From an uncultured Oxalicibacterium sp. (GTDB taxonomy: Bacteria; Pseudomonadota; Gammaproteobacteria; Burkholderiales; Burkholderiaceae_D), in NCBI RefSeq assembly GCF_913776015.1, contig NZ_CAJYMD010000028.1, forward strand, positions 59,924-123,923: a stretch of DNA of 64,000 bases, written 5' to 3'. The number at the start of each line of letters is the position of its first letter. Positions within the stretch are counted from its first letter, which is position 1. This document shows positions 1 through 10,883 of the stretch, piece after piece. Under the pieces are notes generated by a model. It searched no databases. It was not told the origin of the DNA and worked only from the letters and a program-made list of their open reading frames with translations. Position numbers and translations under genes: made by a program.

Positions 1-2
1 TC

Positions 3-173
3 AATCGCATGATTGGCGCCACGCTGACAAATGACTCAGGCCTGATCAGTGTACCGAATGTGCCCAGCGTCTGGCTGCTGGCCATCATCATCGCCATTCC
101 ATGCTGGTTTGCCTGCCGCTGGTTTGCCCGCTACAAGCAAACGCATAAAAAATGGTGGGTCAGCTATCTTTGA
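3..173 (+). CDS. C-terminal end of a membrane protein, truncated by window start
   Basis: Frame 3 is open from the window edge to TGA at 171-173. It encodes ...VPNVPSVWLLAIIIAIPCWFACRWFARYKQTHKKWWVSYL, a hydrophobic helix followed by a basic tail. Confidence 0.5.
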   Translation, partial: NRMIGATLTNDSGLISVPNVPSVWLLAIIIAIPCWFACRWFARYKQTHKKWWVSYL

Positions 174-216
174 TGCAACCAACACACCAACCGGCAATCC
201 GGTCATGCATCAGTTT

Positions 217-684
217 TTACGCTCCCTGCCATTGGCGGAGCACGGTAATGCCTTCGACTGAACCCGGCCACAAGTGCACGTCATAACGATCCTCGCCATC
301 GAGACCATCCTCGCTTAGCGTGTCCAATCCGGTGAAGATGATCATCACCCCCAGCTCTCCCGCGGGCACACGCCTGCGCGGCGCTTGCGGCAAGTAGTCG
401 TTCAAGCCGGCAATCACTATTTCACCTGATGTGTGAAGATGCCCCTCGACCACGTGATCCGCGGCATCTATATCGATTTGCGGCCGTCGTTCATGCAGGA
501 TCACACGCACCGGTACCGTCATGTTTCTCTCTGTGGCCACGATAAGAACGCCCGGTCCGCTTAGAAGACGTGTATTCAGCGCGTCATCATTCCAATTGGT
601 CGGCAGATCGACATTCCCTGCCGCATCGGCCAGGTAAAACTGATGGTAGTCGGCAAGCAGACTACCGTCGAACAAAATTGGCAT
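217..684 (-). CDS. Hypothetical acidic protein, possibly ComJ/Nin-like (nuclease-inhibitor family)
   Basis: 155-aa ORF. The YHQF...W(N)DDA...RN...V arrangement resembles Bacillus ComJ as I recall it. CDS call is fairly firm; family call is weak. Confidence 0.5.
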   Translation of the reverse strand: MPILFDGSLLADYHQFYLADAAGNVDLPTNWNDDALNTRLLSGPGVLIVATERNMTVPVRVILHERRPQIDIDAADHVVEGHLHTSGEIVIAGLNDYLPQAPRRRVPAGELGVMIIFTGLDTLSEDGLDGEDRYDVHLWPGSVEGITVLRQWQGA

Positions 685-770
685 ATGACATCCCTCCCAC
701 TCAAATTAAAGGAAAATGGTATCGGGAAGATAAAGCAGATTGGTGATCGTCACGCATGCTGCCCGCATGC

Positions 771-1160
771 TCAGTTTCGAGCGCTCCCACGCTTGCACGG
801 GAAAGCATGCCGCAATGCTTCAGCAACCAGCGGCGCAGCATTTTCTTTCTGACGTTTCGCCGGCAAGTCGGAGAGATAGGTATAAACGCGATCGTTCAAT
901 TCATGCGGCAAGATGCCAAGAGATGGAGGACACCATATTGAACCCTGCGTCTGGTCGGCAACGCCGAGAACATACGCGCCTCCGTAAGCGTTGGAAAACA
1001 GTCGGCGCATGTCTGCATCGCTTAATTCGGACAGCCTCTTGCCTTCCAGCGCTGCAATCAACTCTGAACCAGTCAAATGCCAGGTCCGATTCTCTTCTGC
1101 CTGACAAAGACTGGACATCACCAGCATCATGGCACCGAATGTGATGAGTTTTTTTCGCAT
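771..1160 (-). CDS. Rap1a/Tai-like immunity-family protein with signal peptide
   Basis: N-terminal signal peptide (MRKKLITFGAMMLVMSSLCQA). Pattern YVLGVADQ...WCPP...YL...A.LV.EAL.HAFPCK matches the Rap1a/Tai immunity domain layout. Confidence 0.6.
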   Translation of the reverse strand: MRKKLITFGAMMLVMSSLCQAEENRTWHLTGSELIAALEGKRLSELSDADMRRLFSNAYGGAYVLGVADQTQGSIWCPPSLGILPHELNDRVYTYLSDLPAKRQKENAAPLVAEALRHAFPCKRGSARN

Positions 1161-1751
1161 GGCATTTATCTTTAAATTTATCGAATGTTCTTGCTGCCCA
1201 TATGATTTCTGCTTGCCAGCGCATCAGCATGGCAGGTTCGTAGCATGACAAACGCATCGTGGAAAATATCCTGAACATGCTTTCCTGCGATAAAAATCCA
1301 CACGTCACGCCAACAGTTGAAATGGATAGGGCTGAAATGGATACGGCCTCATCCCTCTCACCGCTTTTGGTTGGTGTTGAACGATACGAATAAGCAATAA
1401 ATCAATTTTAGTGACAAACCTAACCCCTGTTTTATTGCATCCACAAGCCAACAAGATCACTTCCAATGATGTCCAGCACTGATATGTTTCGGGCTTGTTG
1501 CCGACCACATGTTCCCACGCCCATCTCACAGCGTCCCAAAGAGGAACTTGCCCGCGACAATTTGGTTATAAATGGTTTTAAAACACGCTGCTACACGCCG
1601 CTAACGATGGCGAATTGACTTGATTTCGGGCCCGAGATATATTGCGCAGGTGGGCAGAAACGTAGCCTATATTGAGCACCATCCTTCATCGCTCATTCTC
1701 ATCCATTTATCCGGGACGGGCCGGCTCTTAAGCATCGAGAATTTTTCTCGC

Positions 1752-2240
1752 ATGGAGCCAGTCATGATTGCCTTGCGGCCGGTTACACGTCGTGTCATTT
1801 ACGTCATCTCTTATGAGCTCGTTGCCATAGTCCTGTCTACGGCACTACTAACGTTCATGAGTAATGACGATGCACACAATTCCACACCTATCGCCATCAC
1901 GATTTCACTGTTGGCCGTGATCTGGAATTACATCTTCAACCTGCTCTTTGAAACATGGGAAAAACGGCGAGGCGCAACATCTCGCAGCATCGCGACGCGT
2001 GTAGCTCATGCAACAGGATTTGAGGTTGGACTCTGCCTGTTCACCATCCCACTTTACATGTGGTGGTACGAAGTCAGCGCATTACAGGCAATGGTGATGG
2101 AATTTTTCATCTTGCTGTTTTTCCTGGCATACACCTATTGCTTCACATGGGCTTTCGACACGATCTTCGGACTATCCCAGCAAACATCAAGTCCACGGAA
2201 TAAATCATGCGCTCGCGAACGAGTGCAGCCATCCAGCTAG
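1752..2240 (+). CDS. PACE-type (AceI-like) efflux transporter
   Basis: Start taken at the internal ATG at 1752. Four hydrophobic segments in two tandem halves, RVAHATGFEVGL motif, and W-W/E residues typical of PACE transporters. Confidence 0.65.
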   Translation: MEPVMIALRPVTRRVIYVISYELVAIVLSTALLTFMSNDDAHNSTPIAITISLLAVIWNYIFNLLFETWEKRRGATSRSIATRVAHATGFEVGLCLFTIPLYMWWYEVSALQAMVMEFFILLFFLAYTYCFTWAFDTIFGLSQQTSSPRNKSCARERVQPSS

Positions 2241-2488
2241 CCAATCACAGGCAGCGCATTTCAACGCAGTCAGAAGATTTAATTTCGGCGGCAATTCCAC
2301 CAAAGAACGTTTGCGCCTTGGTTTTCTGAAATTGTGCGGCTGGCGCAGTTCCCGCCATTTGCTGCAGGAAAAAAGCCAGTATTGGTCTCAGTAATAAAGC
2401 CTTTGCTGAACTGTTAAAGCCAGCAAGGGATTCGCGAGTTCTTTCAATGAAGTGTGGCCGAAGGGAAGTTCGCCTGCCGCGAATTGAA

Positions 2489-2519
2489 AATTAAAAAGCC
2501 CTTGAATAATCAAGGGCTT
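2489..2519 (-). terminator. Intrinsic terminator downstream of tRNA-Ser
   Basis: On the minus strand: AAGCCCTTGA-TTAT-TCAAGGGCTT followed by TTTAATT; perfect 10-bp stem. Confidence 0.75.
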
Positions 2520-2525
2520 AGTATG

Positions 2526-2617
<92 letters not shown>

Positions 2618-2795
2618 GGATGCGGTCTGATTCGCTTTTACTGCTCACGAAGCCAAAGATTATAGCAGAGCTTTTTTGCATTGGGAAATTATTTCTACGA
2701 TAGCGAATGAGGCCTTGCGAAAAACCAAGCACGGTAGCTTTCATCATCATCCTGTCATAAATGGTGCTTAGCATTCGGCCGAGATCAATCCGTTT

Positions 2796-4784
2796 GTGGC
2801 GTGCGTCATGTCTTCCCTCCCTCCAGCCCAGCTTCTTCCCGCATTCGCCATCCGGCACGAGGAAGGCATTGCGCCTGCTGCCAATAACACGCCACCTTAT
2901 CGCTTCAAGCTCAAGGAGCCGACCTTGCCGTTTGCTATCCACGACCTTCAGTCGAGGCAACCGGCGACGCCGGCCAATGACCAAGACAGCCACCTCGTGC
3001 ATCGTCTGCATGAAATCTTGCTGCACCGAGAACTGACGCCCTTGTATCAACCGATCATCGATATGCAAAGCGGCGATATCATCGGTTACGAAGGCTTGAT
3101 TCGCGGTCCGTCGGATAGCCCGCTGCATTCGCCACTCAATCTCTTCAAGGTAGCGCGAAGCTGTGGCCTGAGCGTCGAAGTCGAACATTTGTGCCGACGC
3201 ATCACACTCGAAAAATTCGCGGAGTTACAGCTATCTGGAAAGCTGTTTCTCAACGTCAGTCCTGAGTGTCTCGTGCAATCTGGCCAACGACGCGGTGAAA
3301 CACTGGGCTTCATCGACGAAGTCGGCATTCATCCGGATCGCGTCATTATCGAACTGACGGAAAGCCACCCTACCTACGATTACGACTTGCTGCGCGAAGC
3401 CGTACGGCATTATCGCGCGCTGGGTTTCGTGATCGCCATCGATGATCTGGGCGAAGGGTTTTCCAGCCTGCGCCTGTGGTCGGAGATTCGCCCGGAATAC
3501 GTGAAGATCGACATGCACTTCGTGCAGGGTATCAATCACGATCCGATCAAGTTGCAGTTCGTGCGCTCGATTCAGGAAATCGCGGAAAAATCCGGTACCG
3601 TGGTCATCGCCGAAGGCATAGAAACCGATGCCGAGCTGCTGATGATCCGCGATCTCGGCGTGCCTTTAGGCCAGGGTTACCGGATTGCACGACCGCATGC
3701 CAACCCGGACACACGCATTGCCAGCGATCTGTATACGCAATTGCGCCGTAACTGTGTGGCCATCTATCCGCAGGAGACACGGCGAACACATGAAGTGCTG
3801 ACAGCCGCAAAATTGTTGCGCCGTGTTGAAGCCGTTACGCCGGAAATACAGAACAACTGCATTTACGACATGTTCAAGAACGATCCTTCTCTGGAAATCA
3901 TCCCCGTGGTTGCCAGCGGGGTGCCGATCGGCCTGATTACACGTGCCAATCTGATTGATCGCTTTGCGCGCCCTTATCTGCGCGAGCTGCATGGCCGAAA
4001 ATCCTGCACGCTGTTCATGGATACCAATCCACTCATCGCGGAAAAGAGCACGCCGCTGCACGCCCTGAGTCAATTGATTGTGGATGCGGATCGTCATCAT
4101 CTGTTCAATGGTTTCATCATCACGGATAACGGCCAATATGCAGGCATGGGCAATGCGCATGACCTGATGCGCGAGATCACACAGATGCAGATCAACGCAG
4201 CGCGCTATGCCAATCCGCTAACAATGTTGCCAGGCAATGTGCCCATCGACGAACATATCGATCGCCTGCTGGAAAGCCGCACCCCGTTCTGCGTTTGCTA
4301 CGTCGATCTTGATCACTTCAAGCCATACAACGATGTCTACGGCTACCGCAAGGGTGACGACATGATCCGGCTGACGGGTCAGCTGCTGTCGGCACATATC
4401 GATCCCGAGCGTGACTTCGTCGGCCACATTGGCGGCGACGATTTCATTGTGCTGTTTCAAAGCGAAGATTGGGAACAGCGCTGCCATGTCATCCTTGACG
4501 CCTTCGCCACGGCCATCTTGCCTTTCTACACGGAAGATCATTTGTTCCAAGGCGGCTACATCAGCGAAGACCGGTGCGGGCGACGCGTATTCCATGCACT
4601 CGCGACCATGTCACTGGGATTATTAAAGGTCATACCGGGCAACTATGGCTCGCATCACCAGATTGCGACTGCGGCTGCCGATGCAAAAAAGCAGGCCAAG
4701 AAAATCCCCGGCAACAGTCTCTTCATTGATCGCCGTCTCGGCCCTTCCCTGCCGATACAGGATTACCTGCCAGACCATGAATGA
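2796..4784 (+). CDS. EAL-CBS-GGDEF cyclic-di-GMP signalling protein
   Basis: EAL-domain motifs (YEGLIRGP, IELTESHPTYD, AIDDLGEGFSSL, KIDMHFV, VIAEGIE), central CBS-like region, and C-terminal GGDEF-family HIGGDDFIVLF. Confidence 0.9.
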   Translation: MACVMSSLPPAQLLPAFAIRHEEGIAPAANNTPPYRFKLKEPTLPFAIHDLQSRQPATPANDQDSHLVHRLHEILLHRELTPLYQPIIDMQSGDIIGYEGLIRGPSDSPLHSPLNLFKVARSCGLSVEVEHLCRRITLEKFAELQLSGKLFLNVSPECLVQSGQRRGETLGFIDEVGIHPDRVIIELTESHPTYDYDLLREAVRHYRALGFVIAIDDLGEGFSSLRLWSEIRPEYVKIDMHFVQGINHDPIKLQFVRSIQEIAEKSGTVVIAEGIETDAELLMIRDLGVPLGQGYRIARPHANPDTRIASDLYTQLRRNCVAIYPQETRRTHEVLTAAKLLRRVEAVTPEIQNNCIYDMFKNDPSLEIIPVVASGVPIGLITRANLIDRFARPYLRELHGRKSCTLFMDTNPLIAEKSTPLHALSQLIVDADRHHLFNGFIITDNGQYAGMGNAHDLMREITQMQINAARYANPLTMLPGNVPIDEHIDRLLESRTPFCVCYVDLDHFKPYNDVYGYRKGDDMIRLTGQLLSAHIDPERDFVGHIGGDDFIVLFQSEDWEQRCHVILDAFATAILPFYTEDHLFQGGYISEDRCGRRVFHALATMSLGLLKVIPGNYGSHHQIATAAADAKKQAKKIPGNSLFIDRRLGPSLPIQDYLPDHE

Positions 4785-4844
4785 ATGCGACGGCGGCGCA
4801 TGAAGATGGAAAAAATCCATGCACCTCCCGCTGAATGAAAGAAA

Positions 4845-4876
4845 AACGCCGCTACGCAATCAAACGTAACGGCGTT
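4845..4876. terminator. Hairpin between the convergent EAL-CBS-GGDEF and FAA-hydrolase genes
   Basis: AACGCCGcTACG-caatcaa-CGTAaCGGCGTT inverted repeat in the convergent intergenic region. Confidence 0.6.
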
Positions 4877-4957
4877 ATACGACGGCCTGCGCAAGCATCT
4901 CACAGCCACATGCGTAGCTCACCCAAACGAACAGCAAGTGCTACAAGCTGCAATCGT

Positions 4958-5749
4958 TTACACGACCTTGAGCGAAATGCTCGGCAAGCGTGCGATATAC
5001 CCTTCCATCACATCGCCACGCACCACCGGCCCGACATTCTCGGGTGTTCCTGAATAAATGATGTCGCCCGGCATCAGCTCGAAAGCCCTTGAAAGATTGC
5101 TGATCTGCTCCGCTACCGACCAGATCATGTTTTTCAAATCCGAACTCTGCTTGACTTGTCCATTCACCTTCAGCCAGATCGCACCTTCACTGAAATGACC
5201 GATACTGCTGACCGGATGCAAAGGGCCGATGGGCGCTGACTTGTCGAAACTCTTGCCAATCTCCCACGGCTTTTCTTCCTTCTTCATGGCCGCCTGCAGA
5301 TCGCGCCGCGTCATGTCCAGACCGACTGCGTAACCGAACACGTGATCGAGCGCCGTCTGCACCGGAATGTCTTTGCCACCTTTGTGCAAGGCCGCGACAA
5401 GCTCGATTTCATAGTGATAATTCTTTGTCAGTGTCGGGTAGGGATGATCGACAGTCTGTCCAATCGGCACGTTCTGGATCGCATCCGTCGGTTTCTGAAA
5501 AAAGAAGGGCGGCTCGCGTGTCGGGTCCGAACCCATCTCCCGTGCGTGCGCCGCATAATTGCGGCCAATGCAGTAGATACGCCGCACCTGGAACCGGTCT
5601 GCGCGACCAGCGATGGGAATCGTCGTCTGCGGCACCGAAAACAATGCCTGCTCATTGGCATTACCGCGCGAAGCGGCACAGCCACTCAACGCCCCCACGG
5701 TTAATACACCCGCTGCTTGCAACATGCCACGTCTATTCAGGTCCGTCAT
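4958..5749 (-). CDS. Fumarylacetoacetate-hydrolase family protein with predicted Tat/lipoprotein signal
   Basis: FAH-fold motifs (YCIGRNYAAHAREMG, FFFQKPTDAI, HYEIELVAAL, GYAVGLDMTRRDLQ, DIIYSGTPENVGPV). N-terminus NRRGMLQAAGVLTVGALSGC has a twin Arg and a lipobox. Confidence 0.85.
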   Translation of the reverse strand: MTDLNRRGMLQAAGVLTVGALSGCAASRGNANEQALFSVPQTTIPIAGRADRFQVRRIYCIGRNYAAHAREMGSDPTREPPFFFQKPTDAIQNVPIGQTVDHPYPTLTKNYHYEIELVAALHKGGKDIPVQTALDHVFGYAVGLDMTRRDLQAAMKKEEKPWEIGKSFDKSAPIGPLHPVSSIGHFSEGAIWLKVNGQVKQSSDLKNMIWSVAEQISNLSRAFELMPGDIIYSGTPENVGPVVRGDVMEGYIARLPSISLKVV

Positions 5750-5931
5750 GGTGTCTCCTCGATAGTTATCGCTATTGATGAATCACGACATGGCCAGCAG
5801 GGGAAACCGCAAAGCGCTTCCTAGCTTTCCATCGAATGACTATAGACACGAAACACGCATGCCGCAATGCGACGATGACGATGCGATACAGCAAGCATCA
5901 AACGAATCGGCGGGCAACGAAACACTGGACG

Positions 5932-5963
5932 AAAAAAATCCCGGGTAACAACCCGGGATTTTT
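5932..5963 (-). terminator. Intrinsic terminator downstream of serS
   Basis: AAAAATCCCGGGT-aaca-ACCCGGGATTTTTT. Confidence 0.85.
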
Positions 5964-5986
5964 TCACAACGTATTCTGCCGATTAA

Positions 5987-7303
<1,317 letters not shown>

Positions 7304-7426
7304 TCAAACCGGGATTGTACCAAGCGCCAGCCGTTGCGGCCATGCGCGGCCCCTTACAAGGCGCACCGGTTTAGCCCTAGCGTGGTTGTACGGTACCATT
7401 GCGGAAATTCTTCTACAGACATAACG

Positions 7427-7645
7427 ATGGCAGACCAAGACAATCCACGCCCGCTTCCGCTGACCGTTCTCCTCGTCGGTTTTTTCTTCATGGCTGCACT
7501 GGCACTGTGGACGGGCAGCCGCTTCTTTCTGCACGGTGACAGCCCTGCGTACGGGATTATCGGTGGCATCAGTCTCGGTGCCGCCTATGCCTTCGGCAAA
7601 CAGATTCACCTGCATTACATGAACAAGGGGCGCGCAGGGAAATAA
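7427..7645 (+). CDS. Small predicted membrane protein
   Basis: 72 aa from ATG at 7427 (MADQDNPRPLPLTVLLVGFFFMAALALWTGSRFF...) with two hydrophobic segments. Confidence 0.6.
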   Translation: MADQDNPRPLPLTVLLVGFFFMAALALWTGSRFFLHGDSPAYGIIGGISLGAAYAFGKQIHLHYMNKGRAGK

Positions 7646-7693
7646 TTCCGGCCGAGGCGTCGTCACAAACCATCAAAGGGAAAAGGAGGCACG

Positions 7694-8755
7694 ATGCTCG
7701 CTATCGATACTAGCCACCCGGTGCTAGTAACCGGTGCCACCGGCTATGTCGCTGGTTGGATCATCGCGCGTCTGCTGGAATCCGGCCTGACTGTACACGC
7801 GGCCGTGCGCAACCCATCTGATAACACACGCCTCGCACATCTTGACAAGTTGGCGGCAAGCAGCAGCGGCACGATTCGCTACTTCAAGGCCGACCTGCTT
7901 TCTGAGGGCTCCTACGATGAAGCCATGGCGGGCTGCCGCATCGTGTTCCATACGGCTTCGCCATTCACGCTCGACGTACGCGATCCACAAACCCAGTTGA
8001 TCGATCCCGCTCTGCGTGGCACACAAAATATCCTCGATAGCGTCGAACGCAGCGTCACCGTTGAACGTCTCGTCCTGACCAGCAGCTGCGCCGCCATCTA
8101 CGGCGATAATCGCGATCTGAAGCAGACCGCCAATGGCGTCTTCACCGAAGACGACTGGAATACCACGTCATCACTGCAGCATCAGCCTTATTTCTATTCC
8201 AAAACGCTGGCCGAACGTGCTGCTTGGAAAGCTGCAGAACGCCAGTCACGCTGGAAGCTCGTAGTGCTCAATCCCAGCCTCGTCATCGGCCCCGGACTGA
8301 ACCCGCACGCCACATCCGAAAGCTTCAATGTCATTCGCCAGTTCGGTGACGGCCGCATGCGCTTCGGCGCACCGGATCTCGGACTGGGCGTGGTCGATGT
8401 GCGCGATGTGGCCGAAGCTCACCTACGCGCCGCGTTTTTGCCAGAGGCTAGCGGGCGCCACATTATTTCTGGCTACAACACCTCACTGCCGGCGCTGGCG
8501 CAAACCCTGCTGCCTCGCTATGCGGCATATCCAATCCCGCGCCGTACTTTGCCAACATGGCTAGTGTGGTTGGCAGCTCCTCTTACCGATCGCAGCATCA
8601 CGCGTCGTTTCGTGCGCAACAATGTCGGCCTGCCGTGGATTGTCGATAACAGCAAGAGCCAACGCGCACTGGGTCTGCGATATCGTCCCTTGCGGGAATC
8701 CATGCATGAGATGTTTGCGCAACTGATCGCCAGTGGCCAACTGCCAAAGCACTAA
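7694..8755 (+). CDS. NAD-dependent epimerase/dehydratase (dihydroflavonol-reductase-like extended SDR)
   Basis: N-terminal VTGATGYVAGWIIARLL Rossmann motif, YFYSKTLAERAAW catalytic YxxxK. Confidence 0.88.
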   Translation: MLAIDTSHPVLVTGATGYVAGWIIARLLESGLTVHAAVRNPSDNTRLAHLDKLAASSSGTIRYFKADLLSEGSYDEAMAGCRIVFHTASPFTLDVRDPQTQLIDPALRGTQNILDSVERSVTVERLVLTSSCAAIYGDNRDLKQTANGVFTEDDWNTTSSLQHQPYFYSKTLAERAAWKAAERQSRWKLVVLNPSLVIGPGLNPHATSESFNVIRQFGDGRMRFGAPDLGLGVVDVRDVAEAHLRAAFLPEASGRHIISGYNTSLPALAQTLLPRYAAYPIPRRTLPTWLVWLAAPLTDRSITRRFVRNNVGLPWIVDNSKSQRALGLRYRPLRESMHEMFAQLIASGQLPKH

Positions 8756-8811
8756 CCCCAACGGAGCACGCCATACATACGGCCTCGCCTTTTTTCAAAC
8801 GTCGTGTACTG

Positions 8812-9459
8812 GTGGCCGGGGCATCCGGGCTGGTCGGTTCGCGCATCTTGCAGCGTTTGCTGGAAGAAGAAAGTGTTGCGGAAGTACATGCCTTGTTTCG
8901 TCGTCCGGCTGAGTTCACCCATCCCAAACTGACCGTGCATGTAGTGGATTTCAACGCACTTCCACCGATGCCGCAAACTGATGAAGTGTATCTGGCACTC
9001 GGCACAACCATCCGGCAGGCCGGCAGTCAGGCGGCATTTCGCGCAGTGGATTTCACTGCCACACTCGCCGTCGCGACTGCAGCCATGCAGGCTGGCGCAA
9101 GCCGTATCGGCGTCGTGAGCGCGATGCAGGCCAATGCGCATTCGCGAATCTTTTACAACCGCGTCAAGGGAGAGATGGAAGAGGCGTTGCGTGCACTGAA
9201 TCCGCAAACGCTCGTGGTGGCTCGTCCTTCAGTGCTAACAGGCGATCGCCATGTTCTGCAACAACCGGCTCGGTATGCTGAACGTATCGGCATCTTGCTG
9301 GGAAAAGTTTTGGCACCGCTGTTACCCGCAAACTATCGCCCCATCGAAGCAGACTGCGTGGCAAACGCACTCACGACATTGCTGCCGAATGAGCAAGGCA
9401 TGCGCATCGTGGAATCTGGCGAACTGCAACGCTTCGCAAAAAAACGCCATCGCACCTGA
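8812..9459 (+). CDS. NAD(P)H-binding SDR-like oxidoreductase
   Basis: VAGASGLVGSRILQRLL nucleotide-binding motif and YNRVKGEMEEAL. The start is uncertain: the listed one is GTG, and coding-like sequence RRVL continues upstream. Confidence 0.75.
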   Translation: MAGASGLVGSRILQRLLEEESVAEVHALFRRPAEFTHPKLTVHVVDFNALPPMPQTDEVYLALGTTIRQAGSQAAFRAVDFTATLAVATAAMQAGASRIGVVSAMQANAHSRIFYNRVKGEMEEALRALNPQTLVVARPSVLTGDRHVLQQPARYAERIGILLGKVLAPLLPANYRPIEADCVANALTTLLPNEQGMRIVESGELQRFAKKRHRT

Positions 9460-9467
9460 GACGAAAC

Positions 9468-10760
9468 CTACTCTTTCGCTTCGTCGTCCCACTGTTTCAA
9501 CTGCGCAAGCTTGTCACCGATCTTGATTTCCAGACCGCGTGGTACCGGCTGATACCAGCGCGGTTCCTGCATGCCATCAGGCAGATAGGTTTCGCCAGCT
9601 GCATAGGCGTTCGGCTCATTGTGCGCGTAGCGATACAGCTTGCCGTAACCGAGTTCCTTCATGAGCTTGGTCGGCGCATTACGCAAATGCTCTGGCACGG
9701 GACGCGTCTTGTCTTTCGACACGAATGCACGTGCCTGATTGTAGGCGTTGTAACCCGCATTACTCTTGGCAGCAATTGCCAGATAAATGACAGCCTGCCC
9801 GAGCGCCAGTTCGCCCTCAGGCGACCCAAGACGTTCATAGGTCGCTGCCGCTTCATTGGCAATCGTCATCGCACGCGGATCGGCCAACCCGATGTCTTCC
9901 CATGCCATACGTACGATGCGCCGTGACAGATAGCGTGGATCGGCACCACCATCCAGCATGCGCGTCAGCCAGTAGAGCGCAGCATCGGGATGTGAGCCGC
10001 GTACGGATTTGTGCAGCGCCGAAATCTGGTCATAGAAATTGTCGCCGCCCTTGTCGAAGCGCCGTAACGCATCGCCCAAGGTTGCCTGCAATAGCGGCAC
10101 ATCTATCTCGTCCTGCTTCTTCGCCTGCGCTGCGCGCGCGACGATTTCGAGGTTGTTCAACAGTTTGCGGCCATCGCCGTCGGCACTCGCTACCAGTATG
10201 GCTTTCGCCTCGGGCGCGTATTGCATGCCATCGAGTTCTTCGATAGCGGCACGATCCAGCATGGCTGCAAGATCGTCTTCCGTGAGCGATTTGAGCACGT
10301 ACACGGCAGCACGCGACAGCAATGCGCCATTGACTTCGAAAGAGGGATTTTCAGTCGTCGCACCAATAAAGGTGAACAAGCCACTTTCCACATGCGGGAG
10401 AAAGGCATCCTGCTGACTCTTGTTGAATCGATGCACTTCATCGACGAACAGAATCGTACGACGGCCCATCGCATTGCGCGAGAGCTCCGCCCGTTCGACT
10501 GCCTCGCGAATATCTTTGACGCCCGACAAGACCGCAGACAGGGCAATGAAATCTGCCTGGAAACTGTCGGCCATCAACCTCGCCAGCGTCGTCTTGCCCA
10601 CGCCCGGCGGCCCCCACAGAATCATCGAATGCGGTTCACCCGATTCAAATGCAACCCGCAGCGGCTTGCCCGGCCCGAGGATATGCTGCTGGCCGATGAC
10701 ATCATCGAGCGTATGCGGTCGGAGTCGTTCGGCAAGCGGTATGGCCATGGTGGATTTCAA
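9468..10760 (-). CDS. rarA: Replication-associated recombination protein A (AAA ATPase)
   Basis: PLAERLRPHTLDDVIGQQHILGPGKPLR, Walker A WGPPGVGKTTLARL, Walker B ILFVDEVHRFNKSQQDAFLPHVE. Confidence 0.95.
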   Translation of the reverse strand: MKSTMAIPLAERLRPHTLDDVIGQQHILGPGKPLRVAFESGEPHSMILWGPPGVGKTTLARLMADSFQADFIALSAVLSGVKDIREAVERAELSRNAMGRRTILFVDEVHRFNKSQQDAFLPHVESGLFTFIGATTENPSFEVNGALLSRAAVYVLKSLTEDDLAAMLDRAAIEELDGMQYAPEAKAILVASADGDGRKLLNNLEIVARAAQAKKQDEIDVPLLQATLGDALRRFDKGGDNFYDQISALHKSVRGSHPDAALYWLTRMLDGGADPRYLSRRIVRMAWEDIGLADPRAMTIANEAAATYERLGSPEGELALGQAVIYLAIAAKSNAGYNAYNQARAFVSKDKTRPVPEHLRNAPTKLMKELGYGKLYRYAHNEPNAYAAGETYLPDGMQEPRWYQPVPRGLEIKIGDKLAQLKQWDDEAKE

Positions 10761-10818
10761 TAGAAGGGAAATTCAGAAACGGGATCAATCATTGGCGATG
10801 ACATCGCCATAAAGCAAA

Positions 10819-10850
10819 CGACGCCAGCCGAACGATTCAGACTGGCGTCG
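10819..10850. terminator. Hairpin downstream of lolA
   Basis: CGACGCCAG...CTGGCGTCG inverted repeat without a strong U-tract. Confidence 0.4.
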
Positions 10851-10883
10851 CGCAGACAGCACGTGCACGTATTGTAATGCGCG

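Noticed and set aside
901-1529. ORFs at 901-1308 and 1305-1529 on the minus strand
   Set aside because: The first overlaps the better-supported Rap1a-like gene out of frame. The second sits in low-complexity intergenic sequence with the tandem repeat.
2241-2488. Possible gene remnant between the PACE gene and tRNA-Ser
   Set aside because: I scanned for a transposase or integrase fragment next to the tRNA and saw none that could be supported.
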